The notes beneath the pieces were generated by a model. The model was not told where the DNA came from and ran no database searches. It saw nothing but the letters and a program-made list of their open reading frames with translations. Made by a program: the position numbers and the translations under genes. DNA of 64,000 bases from Ruminiclostridium cellobioparum subsp. termitidis CT1112. GTDB lineage: Bacteria > Bacillota > Clostridia > Acetivibrionales > DSM-1351. This document shows positions 9,272 through 18,541 of the stretch, piece by piece. The DNA is taken from contig NZ_AORV01000052.1 in assembly GCF_000350485.1 (NCBI RefSeq), forward strand, positions 1-64,000, in the 5' to 3' direction. Position 1 is the first letter of the stretch. Every line of letters begins with the position of its first letter.

Positions 9272-10183
9272 CTAAAATATTTTGTAATCTGCCAGCTTAT
9301 AAGCAGCCCAGTAGGAAACAACAATCATGATGAAGCTGATGGCAGACTTGAATAAACCGGCAGTGGTTGCCAAGGAAAATTGAAGATTGACAAGACCAAT
9401 ACGGTAAACCCATGTATCCAATATGTCACCGGTTGAATAAACCATTGGGTTATAAAGGTTGTATATCTGGTCAAACCCTGCGTTAAGCACATTACCCAGA
9501 CCCAGGACTCCCAGAAGTACAATTGTTCCCGTAATACCGGGGATGGTAATATACCATATGGATTTCCACTTGCTGCAGCCGTCAATGGTAGCAGCTTCGT
9601 AAAGATTCGGGTTTATGCCTGTAAGTGCTGCCAGAAAAATTACTGCATTAAAGCCAAACTCTTTCCATACATCCGTCCCGATAACCAATTGGCGGAAATA
9701 AGAGGCCATACTGAACCAGATAACCGGTTTGCCACCAAATATTCCTGTAATTTGATTGACAATTCCGTCCAGACTGAAGATATTCAATATAACACTGGCA
9801 AGAATAACCCAGGATAGAAAATGAGGCAGATATACCGCTGTCTGCACAAACTTTTTATACCTCATATTTGTAACCTCGTTCAAAAGCAAAGCAAATGCCA
9901 GCGGAATTACAATATTCAATACAACCTTCGAGCATGCAATAATCAAGGTGTTGATTATTACACGCTGTGCATCGCTCATGGAAAACAAATATTTGAAGTT
10001 TTCAAGGCCCACACCGGGAGATTTCCATAACCCCAGCCCCGGGTTGTAATTTTTAAACGCCATCACAACACCTGTCATTGGAACAATGTTAAATAATATC
10101 ATCCAGAGAACACCTGGTATAACCATAATTGAGTAATGGGTCTGCAGCTTTAAAGAAGACATTCTCTTGTTCAAAATTTTCAC
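9272..10183 (-). CDS. lplB: Carbohydrate ABC transporter permease, LplB type
   Basis: A 303-residue membrane protein with six predicted helices. The EAA loop is NPNLYEAATIDGCSKWKSIWYI. The N-terminal MVIPGVLWMILFNIVPMTG and the PQ-like YLPHFLSW segment are typical of LplB permeases. It is the first of the permease pair and follows the binding-protein gene after a spacer with a hairpin (10201-10237). With the LplC-type partner it would form the channel for oligosaccharides later cut by the GH31 enzymes. Confidence 0.9.
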   Translation of the reverse strand: MKILNKRMSSLKLQTHYSIMVIPGVLWMILFNIVPMTGVVMAFKNYNPGLGLWKSPGVGLENFKYLFSMSDAQRVIINTLIIACSKVVLNIVIPLAFALLLNEVTNMRYKKFVQTAVYLPHFLSWVILASVILNIFSLDGIVNQITGIFGGKPVIWFSMASYFRQLVIGTDVWKEFGFNAVIFLAALTGINPNLYEAATIDGCSKWKSIWYITIPGITGTIVLLGVLGLGNVLNAGFDQIYNLYNPMVYSTGDILDTWVYRIGLVNLQFSLATTAGLFKSAISFIMIVVSYWAAYKLADYKIF

Positions 10184-10200
10184 TCCTCATTCATATACAA

Positions 10201-10237
10201 ACAGCTGTTCATGCACTTCTTCAAGCAGAACAGCTGT
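10201..10237 (-). promoter_or_regulatory. Intercistronic hairpin between binding protein and permease genes
   Basis: A 10-bp perfect inverted repeat (ACAGCTGTTC at 10201-10210 with 10228-10237) lies between the binding-protein stop and the permease start, with no T-run after it. Such hairpins often stabilise the upstream message or attenuate read-through so that binding protein exceeds permease. That role is inferred. Confidence 0.55.
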
Positions 10238-10267
10238 CTGTGGGATAGATCAGTAATTACCGGTTAA

Positions 10268-12001
10268 CTATTTTTTTGAATCCATTTCCTTTTGCACCTC
10301 GGCAAGTATTTCAGCTCCGCCTTCATTGTTCCACTTTTTAACATACTCATCGAAAGTACTGGTGCTGTCCTTACCTGTAATAATTTTCAGAGACATTTCC
10401 TTCTCGGCGGTCTCCAGGTTTGCCCATTTGGCTTCCATAGCAGGAGTCTGGCTGTAAACCTCGCTGTAGATCAATTTATCCGGTGTAGCCAATGCAGTGG
10501 GGCGGGCACCTATAAGTATTGAATACAGGCGGGCAAAATCAGGACTGTTGACGTCAAAATTCGAGATTGAAAGCTGCTTCTCCTTTGAATAGTCCTTTAC
10601 CACTGTTGTTACATTCTTAGCATCATTATACAGAAGCTTGTAAGGACTTGAAGGATCGTTGAAATCTTCGGCCTTTGCTTCACCGTCAAGAACCTTTATC
10701 AGACTTTTATATGAAGTTTCACATTCATCCAGAGCACCCATGGAATTCCTCAGGGGATACCAGTATATGGAGGTATTCTGACTTCCCAGCTTGTTTTCAT
10801 CACGGACCCAAATGTTATTTATAATGACAGCCGCTTTCGCAATATCTTCTGAAATATTCTTGTTGAAAATAGTATAGGAAGCAACGGGGCACTGCATACG
10901 TGTATACCATTTACCGTCATCGGCCTTTACAGGGTATGCCTGCCAATTTGCACCGGGGGTTTTCTTGTAAGCATCGGTAGTACCATAGCCAATGGACCAC
11001 CATGCACAGAAGTACATACCAACATTGCCCGAGTTAACCAACTCGGTTGAACTGTCACGGACACCCATTTCAGGATCGATCAGGCCCTGCTTGTACCAGT
11101 CGGCCAGCCGTTCGAGAGCTTTTTTGCTGTTTTCGGTATTGGTTCCATATACCGCCTTGCCGCTTCCGTCCTTGATCCAGTACCCCGGATAGGCATCATA
11201 AGCTGCAAATACAGGTTCAAAACCTGCGAACATAACACCGGCCTGCAGGAAGTTTGTATATACCGAGCTCTTCTTATCCGGTCCGGCTATTGGAATAGTA
11301 GAGTTTCCTGCGGGTTTTTTCTCCTTGAATACCTTTGCCACCGCTTCAATTTCGTCAATGGTTGTAGGGGCTTTGAGATTGTACTTATCAAGCCAGTCCT
11401 GACGGATGTTAAGCATGGACTGTCCTGACGGAGCAACGTCCACCCCAACCATACTGAGCTGTTTTCCGTTATATTTTGCATATTCATAGGCAATACCGTC
11501 ACCGGAATCCATGATGGCCTTTACCTGTGGAGAGACATACTTTGGGAATATCTCTGTGAAATCATACAGCATACCGGATTTGGCTGCGCTTAAAAATGCC
11601 TTGCGGTCAACCTGCATGCCGTCAGGCAAGGTATTGCTGGCTATACAAAGGTTAACCTTCTGATTGTAATCGTTACCTGTAGCAGCTGACCAGTCTACGA
11701 CAATTTCAATATTAAAGTTGTCCTTCAGATAGCGGGTAAACACGTTATCTTCATTTGTATCACCCTCCGGGAACTTCTGGGTCGGGTAAGCCTGCTGGCC
11801 GACGTGAATAGTTACCGGCTTGTCAAACTTCATGAACGGGTCAGTCTTTTCATCTGCTGCTGCCGTACTGCCGGAAGATGAGACGGCAGTACCGGTGCCT
11901 GCAGCTCCGGAATCATTACTGCTGCCACAGCCTGCGAAAACAGAAGTCAGCATGGCAGAAGCCACTATAAATGCACCAAGCTTTTTGTAAAACGTAGACA
12001 T
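10268..12001 (-). CDS. lplA: Extracellular sugar-binding lipoprotein of an LplABC importer
   Basis: A 577-residue solute-binding lipoprotein. The signal peptide ends in a lipobox (SVFAGCGSS), followed by a Ser/Gly/Ala/Thr-rich linker. The length and the motifs WLDKYNLKAPTTIDE and WYKQGLIDPEMG match LplA-type binding proteins of family 1, which take larger oligosaccharides. It is anchored outside the membrane and delivers the ligand to the LplBC permease encoded just downstream. The gene follows the response regulator by about 150 bases, so it likely has its own promoter under YesN-type control. Confidence 0.92.
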   Translation of the reverse strand: MSTFYKKLGAFIVASAMLTSVFAGCGSSNDSGAAGTGTAVSSSGSTAAADEKTDPFMKFDKPVTIHVGQQAYPTQKFPEGDTNEDNVFTRYLKDNFNIEIVVDWSAATGNDYNQKVNLCIASNTLPDGMQVDRKAFLSAAKSGMLYDFTEIFPKYVSPQVKAIMDSGDGIAYEYAKYNGKQLSMVGVDVAPSGQSMLNIRQDWLDKYNLKAPTTIDEIEAVAKVFKEKKPAGNSTIPIAGPDKKSSVYTNFLQAGVMFAGFEPVFAAYDAYPGYWIKDGSGKAVYGTNTENSKKALERLADWYKQGLIDPEMGVRDSSTELVNSGNVGMYFCAWWSIGYGTTDAYKKTPGANWQAYPVKADDGKWYTRMQCPVASYTIFNKNISEDIAKAAVIINNIWVRDENKLGSQNTSIYWYPLRNSMGALDECETSYKSLIKVLDGEAKAEDFNDPSSPYKLLYNDAKNVTTVVKDYSKEKQLSISNFDVNSPDFARLYSILIGARPTALATPDKLIYSEVYSQTPAMEAKWANLETAEKEMSLKIITGKDSTSTFDEYVKKWNNEGGAEILAEVQKEMDSKK

Positions 12002-12154
12002 CTAAATTCCTCCTTGAACCTTTTTTTTATGGCAAGTAAAGGATAACAAAAAAAGTATGGGGGAACAACTTGGATTTGTACCATTTGCACAAAACAGATA
12101 TTCAGTTTTAACAGTTTTTTGTAGGAATTTAATATATGATTGACCTAAATCCTG

Positions 12155-13228
12155 TTAATAATCCTCATCCTTTTTTAATTTGGAGGACATTTGTTTTATG
12201 TATTCAGAACAATTGACCCCTGTCTGTGTCAGGAAAATATGTGAAAAATACTTACTGTCTTCATAACCAACGGCTTCTGCCACCTCTGACGGTTTTACCT
12301 TCCGCTGCTGAAGCAATTTTTTTGCAAGCTCCACTCTTTCATAACGGACAAAATCATTAAAAGTATAGCCCGTAACATTTTTAAAGCTGGTAGAGAAATA
12401 ACTGCGGCTCATATTTACTTTCTGGGCAACCGTTTCTACTTTCAGGCGTTCGGTAAGATGTTCCTTTATGTACTTAACAGCGTACAGCATACATACCGGG
12501 AGAACAGAAAAATCCGTGATGCTGTCAATTATCCCATACAAATTCTCATAACAGCCGGTTAGCCAGTCCACCCCTTCAGATTTCTTTGAAAGAAACGGTA
12601 CCCTGTTGGTAAATTGAAATACTCTTTCAATCTCCTGGGAAATCAGCATAAGCAGCCTCTCCATCTGCCTCAGACTGATGGGTGACTTGACCACCTCATC
12701 CACTTTTTGTATAAACAGGCCTTCATCATAAACCCACCGGCAGCCCTGCCATGAGGCAAGCATTTTTTCAAACTGCTCGGGCTCAAAGCCTTCCGGGTTT
12801 ATAACTGTTAACTCTTCAGCCTCAATCGTGGCATGGGATATTTCATCAGTTTTACCCATGATTTTTCCTATCCTCTGAAAGATTTCGGTGCAATCCTCTT
12901 CTTCCATTCTGAGCTTGGATATATAATCCAGCGCCCCCAGCCGAAGAGCACTCTGTACATACTCAAAATCCTCATGAAAGCTTAAGGCAACATATTGCAG
13001 TTTCGGGTAGGTTTTACGGCTTTCCCTTATAAAATCCAGTCCGCTTAATACAGGCATGGAAAGATCCACAACAGCAAGATCCACTTCCTGCGTCTTAAGA
13101 AAATTCAGTCCAAGCAAACCGTTTGCAACATCCCCCACAACAGTCATTCCGCATTTTTCCCATGGCACCATTGAAATCAGGCCTTTTCGTGCCAATTTGT
13201 CATCGTCAATGATCAGTACCTTATACAT
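12155..13228 (-). CDS. YesN-type response regulator with AraC DNA-binding domain
   Basis: A 357-residue response regulator. The N-terminal receiver has the acidic pair in LIIDDDKLARKG and the phosphoacceptor Asp in VVDLSMPVLSG (about residue 55). A helical middle follows, then two AraC-type helix-turn-helix motifs (KVETVAQKVNMSRSYFSTSFK and KPSEVAEAVGYEDSKYFSHIF). It overlaps the end of the kinase gene by 8 bases, so the two are co-translated. It is expected to switch on the sugar importer genes directly downstream when the kinase senses extracellular sugar. The gene is intact although its kinase is frameshifted. Confidence 0.9.
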   Translation of the reverse strand: MYKVLIIDDDKLARKGLISMVPWEKCGMTVVGDVANGLLGLNFLKTQEVDLAVVDLSMPVLSGLDFIRESRKTYPKLQYVALSFHEDFEYVQSALRLGALDYISKLRMEEEDCTEIFQRIGKIMGKTDEISHATIEAEELTVINPEGFEPEQFEKMLASWQGCRWVYDEGLFIQKVDEVVKSPISLRQMERLLMLISQEIERVFQFTNRVPFLSKKSEGVDWLTGCYENLYGIIDSITDFSVLPVCMLYAVKYIKEHLTERLKVETVAQKVNMSRSYFSTSFKNVTGYTFNDFVRYERVELAKKLLQQRKVKPSEVAEAVGYEDSKYFSHIFLTQTGVNCSEYIKQMSSKLKKDEDY

Positions 13229-13517
13229 ATGGCTCGTTTCCTTTCCGGACAGGCAATAACAGAGTTACGACCGTCCCTTCCTCAGGCTCGCTTTTTATAT
13301 TTAGCTTCGCATCACTTCCATAGAAGGAAAGCAGACTCATCTCCACATACCTGAGACCAATACCCTTGTTTAAACTACCTGCCGTCTGCATATCATTCCG
13401 GTACCCTTCAGGATTAAACCCATGTCCGTCATCCTTTATGGATATCATGACATAGTTTTCGTTTTCAAGCCCGATTTCAATCCATAAGTTGCCGAATTCG
13501 TTGATATTATGGCATAC
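13221..13517 (-). pseudogene. C-terminal ATPase fragment of the YesM-type kinase, out of frame
   Basis: This stretch encodes the end of the HATPase domain (CHNINEFGNLWIEIG, then the G1 box KDDGHGFNPEGY, then the G2 region NKGIGLRYVEMSLLSFYG), but in a different frame from the upstream kinase sequence. One extra base near 13515-13520 separates the two; removing it restores a reading from QPLAEC into VCHNINEF. The first ATG in this frame (13448) lies inside the domain, so it is unlikely to be translated alone. It overlaps the response regulator start. Confidence 0.75.
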
Positions 13518-14973
13518 GGCACTCAGCCAGGGGCTGCATTATAAAACGCGCGCAGGGAGCGTCAAGATAATCCCCCTCTTCAATGTTGAGCCAGACTTCG
13601 AAATCATATCTTTCCTTTTGAAGTTCAAGATACAGCTTCAAATATTTAAGTTCTGTCCGGAATGTGGCTTTTGCATTTGTCTTTCCAAGGCTGTAGCCAA
13701 GTATATAATTTAATTTATATATGAACCTTTCAATTACAGGCTGCTTATTTATGGTTGCCATGCAGTGGACAGAATGCAGTACATTCATTAGAAAATGAGG
13801 ATTGATCTGATAATAGAGTTTGTCTATTTCCAGCTGCTGTTTTTCCTTTTCCTGCTGACGCACATTCTCCAAAAGCTGTACAACCTCCTGTTTCATGTCA
13901 TCAAATCTATTGAAAAGATTGTCAAATTCATCAATCTGAAATGAATGCTTTCCCGGAACAATATTGCCTTTTCCAACCTCCAGCATATCGCGCCCAAGGA
14001 TTTGCAGGGGCCGGTAAATCAAGTGGACCAGCAAAAACCCGGTAATTGACACAAGTATCACCGCGGCGATAAAAACAAAGAAGACACTTAACTGCCAGGA
14101 ATTCATCTGCTGGTGATAGCTGGTTTCTGGTACCAGCAGTACATTGTTAAAACCAAACTTGCTAACGGCCGAAAGATATGTGAACTCGCCGATTGCTTGA
14201 ACAGTACCGTTTTTGGCATTCTTATCCACATTGATTGAGTCTCCGGCCTTGAATGCATCACTGCTGCTGAAACATATCCGGCCGTTATTATCAACCTGCA
14301 GCAAATCATATGACACCTTACGGATTTGTGAAAGGGATTGGATGTTTTTTTTCGCACCCGTAAAAATTTCCCCATAGATAAGATAATCCTTGTCATCACT
14401 GAAACGCACCCTGCGGGTAAGAGAAACCACATCCTTTGACGACGAATAATTAAGACTCCTATGTATTGAATTCAGACTTATTGTATTTGTTTGAACAATC
14501 GTACCCAATTTCATAGGATTTGAATTTTCTTTAACAGGCAAACTGAAAAACAACATTTTTTCGGGTTTATCCACTGCCGTGCCGTCGCTGAAGTAACCGA
14601 CAAGAGATATGTTTTCATGGCTGAACAGCATGGTATTTATATCGCTTGTGATTCTCCCCGATATTTCTATACGTTCATATCCGCCGCTTTGAGTGACATA
14701 ATTGTTGACCAGCCTGCCAACGCTGCCCTCAAGTGACATCTGCTGCGACAGCTGCACCAAAGTATAGTAGTCCGAGTCAATTTGCCCGGTCAGTTGAAGC
14801 AGATCAGCCTGCATTGTGGTCTCTATCCGGTTTTTTTCAGCTGCCTGCAAGGATATATAGGATACCGATACTACCAGTAAAAAGCATAATATCATACATA
14901 CACTCAGAATCAAGCTCATCCTCTGCCTCAAAGTACGGATGTGAAACATGGATTTCTTACCCTTTTCATTCAT
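13507..14973 (-). CDS. YesM-type sensor histidine kinase, truncated by frameshift
   Basis: A 488-residue membrane kinase with an N-terminal transmembrane helix (about 14-35), an extracellular sensor of roughly 240 residues, a second helix (about 290-315), HAMP (IYRPLQILGRDM), a coiled segment and the His-kinase box INPHFLMNVLHSVH. The frame ends at QPLAECRMP, inside the N-box of the ATPase domain; the remainder follows out of frame (13221-13517). The full gene would span 13221-14973, about 584 residues. Family members sense extracellular oligosaccharides. As written, the kinase would lack ATP binding. A sequencing error and a true mutation are both possible. Confidence 0.85.
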   Translation of the reverse strand: MNEKGKKSMFHIRTLRQRMSLILSVCMILCFLLVVSVSYISLQAAEKNRIETTMQADLLQLTGQIDSDYYTLVQLSQQMSLEGSVGRLVNNYVTQSGGYERIEISGRITSDINTMLFSHENISLVGYFSDGTAVDKPEKMLFFSLPVKENSNPMKLGTIVQTNTISLNSIHRSLNYSSSKDVVSLTRRVRFSDDKDYLIYGEIFTGAKKNIQSLSQIRKVSYDLLQVDNNGRICFSSSDAFKAGDSINVDKNAKNGTVQAIGEFTYLSAVSKFGFNNVLLVPETSYHQQMNSWQLSVFFVFIAAVILVSITGFLLVHLIYRPLQILGRDMLEVGKGNIVPGKHSFQIDEFDNLFNRFDDMKQEVVQLLENVRQQEKEKQQLEIDKLYYQINPHFLMNVLHSVHCMATINKQPVIERFIYKLNYILGYSLGKTNAKATFRTELKYLKLYLELQKERYDFEVWLNIEEGDYLDAPCARFIMQPLAECRMP

Positions 14974-15115
14974 TGTAACTGCTCCTTACATTGATTTTGA
15001 TAAAAAATTCCAAGTAAATTAATATAAACATTACCAAATTTATAAATATCTTAAAGAGTCATATGTGTAATTTAAATTTTAGCCTGTTAGCATATGTATA
15101 GTCAAGTAAAACGGG

Positions 15116-15181
15116 AAAAGCTGGAAGCATATAAAAAACTGATTGGTTATCCGATCAGTTTTTTATATGCTTCCAGCTTTT
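15116..15181 (-). terminator. Very long perfect hairpin, probable terminator of the MFS gene
   Basis: The arms 15116-15143 and 15154-15181 are perfect 28-base complements, extending to about 31 pairs with one G-T around a TTAT loop. It follows the MFS stop codon on the minus strand. The stem is far longer than a usual terminator and lies between two minus-strand genes. Confidence 0.65.
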
Positions 15182-15216
15182 ATGCATAAATATATGCTCC
15201 AGGCCTTTCTCCCGTT

Positions 15217-16554
15217 TTATGAATTGATTTCATCAAGGGTCCTGCCCTTTGTCTCAATACCCGCTGCGGCAACAACAACAGCCACTATGGCAAATACGGC
15301 TGTCAATATCAGAAATACGTTGTTGAACCCTGCCTGGTTGCCGTTTTCCTGATAAATCCTTCCCACAATATAGGGGGCCGCAATTGCGCCGATACGGCCT
15401 ATGGCGGCAGCCCAGCCTGTTCCGCTGCCCCTCACTTTCGTCGGATACACTTCGGGAGTATAGGCATACACCGCCCCCCATGCTCCAAGACTGAAAAAAT
15501 ATAACAGGCAGCCTGAAATAAGTATGGCATTTACGCTTTCCCCATGGCCAAAAAGATAAGCAGACAAAGCAGTACCTGCCAGATAAATGACCAAAACCGG
15601 CTTACGTCCTATTTTTTCTATCAAATAGGCTGAGCTGTAGTACCCGGGCAGCTGGGCAATACACATTATCAATGTAAATTCAAAGCCCTTTACAAGGCTG
15701 AAGCCCTTGCCGACCAGAAGAGTCGGCGTCCACAATACAAAACCGTAATAGCCGAAATTAATACCCAGCCATAGTATCCACAGAACAACAGTCCGCCTTA
15801 AGTATGTCCTGGACCATAATTCCCGTAACATTACCCGCTGCTTTTTGTCCTGTTTATTCAGGTTTTGGGGTGTTGTACCCTCATTTTGGATTCCGGCCTG
15901 CTGTTCCATTTTACTTACTATTTCATCAGCTTCCTTCAAAAGTCCTTTTTGTTCCAGATATCTTGGAGATTCCGGAATTCCTTTTCTCAGGTAAGCCGCA
16001 TACAAGGCAGGAATCCCTCCCAGCAAGAACCCGATTCTCCAACCGTATACCGGCAGCAGCAGGTAAGCTATCAATGCGGCCACAATCCATCCCCAGGCCC
16101 AGAAGCTTTCCAGAAGCACCACCATTTTTCCCCTTGCCTTTGCCGGAGAAAATTCACTTACAAGTGTTGAAGCGGCAGGCAATTCTCCCCCCAAACCAAG
16201 CCCTGTCAAAAATCTGAAAAACAGAAGAAGTCCAAAATTCGGCGCAAATGCAGACATGGCACTGGCTATCCCAAACAATATAAGCGTATAGGTAACCACC
16301 GTCCTCCTGCCCCATCTGTCGGATATCATACCGGCTGCTGCGGCCCCCACAGCCATACCCACAGCCGAAGCGCTTCCCAGCAAACCCAGATCTGTGGCAG
16401 AAAGCTGCCATTCTTTTCCGATTGATGCCATAACACCCGACACCATACCCTGATCCATGGCATCAAACATCCAGCCTAAACCGGTTAGAAACAATACCCT
16501 CCGAAGCATGGGAGTAGCAGGCAGTCTGTCGATTCTTTGTGAAATACTGCTCAT
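15217..16554 (-). CDS. MFS transporter of the sugar/metabolite:H+ symporter type
   Basis: A 445-residue membrane protein with 12 predicted helices. MFS signatures are visible: DRWGRRTVV after helix 2, FRFLTGLGLGGELPAA in helix 4, ESFWAWGW in helix 5, and EKIGRKPVLV in the second half. The E-x-Y-P-T-x-V-R-G sequence (TPEVYPTKVRGSGTGWA) near the end is typical of sugar or organic-acid porters. The substrate is unknown. It shares the strand with GMP reductase 66 bases upstream, but the two may not be one operon. Confidence 0.88.
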   Translation of the reverse strand: MSSISQRIDRLPATPMLRRVLFLTGLGWMFDAMDQGMVSGVMASIGKEWQLSATDLGLLGSASAVGMAVGAAAAGMISDRWGRRTVVTYTLILFGIASAMSAFAPNFGLLLFFRFLTGLGLGGELPAASTLVSEFSPAKARGKMVVLLESFWAWGWIVAALIAYLLLPVYGWRIGFLLGGIPALYAAYLRKGIPESPRYLEQKGLLKEADEIVSKMEQQAGIQNEGTTPQNLNKQDKKQRVMLRELWSRTYLRRTVVLWILWLGINFGYYGFVLWTPTLLVGKGFSLVKGFEFTLIMCIAQLPGYYSSAYLIEKIGRKPVLVIYLAGTALSAYLFGHGESVNAILISGCLLYFFSLGAWGAVYAYTPEVYPTKVRGSGTGWAAAIGRIGAIAAPYIVGRIYQENGNQAGFNNVFLILTAVFAIVAVVVAAAGIETKGRTLDEINS

Positions 16555-16620
16555 TTATTTCCTCCTACATGAAAACATAATATCTGACTTATACCATTTT
16601 TTATGCAATATATCAAGAGC

Positions 16621-17604
16621 TTAATAAACCCGGTCGCCATTAAAGATTGAATTCTTTACTACCACATAATCGACATTTCTAAGCGCCTCGAGTGAATTTC
16701 CTCCTGCGTAGGAAATAGATGACTGAAGGTCCTGCTCCATTTCTGTCAATGTATTTTTCAACGGTCCTCTGTATTCAACAAACATTTTTTTGCCTTCTAC
16801 ATTCTTCCTTTCTCCTTTTTGAAATTCGGAAGCCGAACCGAAATATTCCTTATAAAGTTTTCCGTCAATAGTGATTGTTTCACCGGGGGATTCTTCATGT
16901 CCCGCAAATAAAGAACCGATCATTACCATTTTTGCGCCGAATCTTATAGATTTAGCTATGTCGCCATGTGTTCTGATCCCACCGTCGGCAATAATAGGCT
17001 TGTTGGCAGCTTTTGAACACCACCGGAGTGCTGCCAGCTGCCAGCCGCCGGTCCCGAAACCCGTCTTGATTTTTGTTATGCACACCTTTCCGGGACCTAT
17101 TCCGACTTTGGTGGCATCAGCACCTGCATGTTCCAGTTCTCTGACAGCTTCCGGAGTCCCAATATTTCCGGCAATAACAAAGCTGCCGGGCAAAAGCTTT
17201 TTTATATGCCGGAGCATTTTCAATACGGCATTGGAATGCCCATGTGCAATATCAATGGTAATATATTCGGGTGAAAGTCTTTCATCCGCCAGCTGCTGAA
17301 TAAATTGATGTTCTTCCTCTTTTACCCCGACACTGACCGAAGCATACAACCCTTTCGACTTCATATTCTTAATAAAAGCTAGCCGCTTTTCAGGACAGAA
17401 GCGGTGCATAATATAGAAGTACCCATTTTGAGCCAAATACTCAGATATATTCTCATCAATAATAGTCTGCATGTTTGCAGGTACCACCGGCAGTCTGAAC
17501 TTTATTCCTCCGAGCTGCACCGACGTATCACATTCCGTCCTGCTGTCAACTATACATTTGGCGGGAATCAGCTGGATATCTTCATAATCAAATACATTCT
17601 CCAT
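16621..17604 (-). CDS. guaC: GMP reductase
   Basis: A 327-residue TIM-barrel enzyme that converts GMP to IMP with NADPH in purine salvage. The catalytic Cys lies in [20 protein letters not shown], which is the GMP reductase version of the loop; IMP dehydrogenase has a different loop and an inserted CBS pair, absent here. Phosphate-binding motifs [20 protein letters not shown] and [14 protein letters not shown] follow. Length is normal for GuaC type 2. It starts with ATG after a GAGG site. The long palindromic region 17752-18220 lies upstream, and I saw no purine riboswitch pattern there. Confidence 0.93.
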   Translation of the reverse strand: MENVFDYEDIQLIPAKCIVDSRTECDTSVQLGGIKFRLPVVPANMQTIIDENISEYLAQNGYFYIMHRFCPEKRLAFIKNMKSKGLYASVSVGVKEEEHQFIQQLADERLSPEYITIDIAHGHSNAVLKMLRHIKKLLPGSFVIAGNIGTPEAVRELEHAGADATKVGIGPGKVCITKIKTGFGTGGWQLAALRWCSKAANKPIIADGGIRTHGDIAKSIRFGAKMVMIGSLFAGHEESPGETITIDGKLYKEYFGSASEFQKGERKNVEGKKMFVEYRGPLKNTLTEMEQDLQSSISYAGGNSLEALRNVDYVVVKNSIFNGDRVY

Positions 17605-17751
17605 GTTAATACCTCAAGATAATTGTTTACAATAATTGAAAGTTACGAAATAGTTGTAATTTTGCCTGGCATAAACGAATTTTAGAATTACAAGGTATAG
17701 TATTTCACAGTTCTGCTGTAATATATCCTTTTTATGTCCTTTGAAAAAATT

Positions 17752-17804
17752 AAGAGGTAAAATGTTCTCTGTGTCGACTCCGCAGGGTACATTTTACCTC
17801 TTTT
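17752..17804 (-). terminator. Terminator hairpin after the biosynthetic operon
   Basis: Arms 17752-17771 and 17783-17802 form a 14-bp perfect outer stem (AAGAGGTAAAATGT) plus a partly paired inner part. On the minus strand the hairpin runs into AATTTTTT, so it can stop transcription arriving from the 18.3-33.5 kb operon. It also has TTTT on the plus side. Confidence 0.65.
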
Positions 17805-17968
17805 GCACGCTATTTTCCTTAATTAACGTTGTCGGTTAAAATCAGCTTTCAGCTTTGCAGTCAAATAGATTATTGCGATTTTACCGGATTTAACTATAAT
17901 GCTGAGAGTTAATTTAACGCTTTGCGCCAATTAATATTTTTATTTTGCTTACGGATAGATTCAACCTT

Positions 17969-18220
17969 AAATCAACTGGTACGCGAGGACAACTTCATGA
18001 AATAAGACGCACGGTTAAAAACAATTGCAATAAATTGTCGACAAAGGTAAAGTGGTTTTGCCGGCAAAGCAGCAGGACGCTGCTTTGAGCTTCAAACCGA
18101 GACAGGATGTCGAGTTTGAGCGGCGGAAAAACCGCTTTAACTGAGTCGATACAATTTATTGCAATTGTTTTGGGTGCGTCTTTATTTCATGAAGTTAGTG
18201 CGGAAGTTACCAGTTGATTT
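17969..18220. repeat. Branched palindromic repeat, copy 1 (252 bp)
   Basis: This element occupies most of the 663-base gene-free gap between guaC and the carrier-protein gene. The outer arms (17969-18042 and 18145-18220) pair over most of their length. The central loop holds three further stems: AAGTGGTTTTGCCG with CGGCGGAAAAACCGCTT, AAGCAGC with GCTGCTTT, and CTTCAAACCGAGACA with TGTCGAGTTTGAG. A second, simpler copy is at 45725-45826. Their cores share AGGACAACTTCATGAAA and GGTTAAAAACAATT. No transposase gene is present. Confidence 0.75.
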
Positions 18221-18267
18221 AAAAATTACACAGGTAAAGCAAAATTTAAATTAGCCGGCACACCACG

Positions 18268-18513
18268 TTAATTCAGTTTATTACTGATAACGCTTTTTAG
18301 TTTATTGACGGTGTTGAGATTTTGAAGCAAAAGTTCATCATCCTCAAAGGCAATATTGAACTCCTCTTCAAGACTGATAACAATCTCAATAAAATTAACC
18401 GAATCCACACCTATTCTGTTTAAGGTCTCATCCGGCGATAATTCTTTTATAATTTCCGGCTGGATTTTTAAAACGTTCAATATAATATTTTCAATTTTCT
18501 CTTCCAATTCCAT
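18268..18513 (-). CDS. Acyl carrier protein (BtrI-like), carrier 1
   Basis: An 81-residue carrier protein. The phosphopantetheine attachment Ser is in RIGVDSVNFIEI (about residue 36). The start is the ATG at 18513, because AAGGAGAATATT precedes it; longer readings enter the ATP-grasp gene. Helices II and III are acidic, as in normal ACPs. It is the last gene of the operon and lies next to the ATP-grasp ligase and the decarboxylase, the same partners that load and modify BtrI in butirosin biosynthesis. It probably carries an amino-acyl group as a thioester. Confidence 0.88.
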   Translation of the reverse strand: MELEEKIENIILNVLKIQPEIIKELSPDETLNRIGVDSVNFIEIVISLEEEFNIAFEDDELLLQNLNTVNKLKSVISNKLN

Positions 18514-18541
18514 AATAATATTCTCCTTCCCAATTGGATGC

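Noticed and set aside
16621-17604. IMP dehydrogenase
   Set aside because: The length is short, CBS domains are absent and the active-site loop is of the GMP reductase type.
17969-18220. An insertion sequence
   Set aside because: There is no transposase frame in or near either copy, and the ends are palindromic throughout rather than bounded by short terminal repeats.
17605-18267. A purine riboswitch before guaC
   Set aside because: I could not find the conserved junction and loop pattern. The region is explained by a palindromic repeat and a hairpin.
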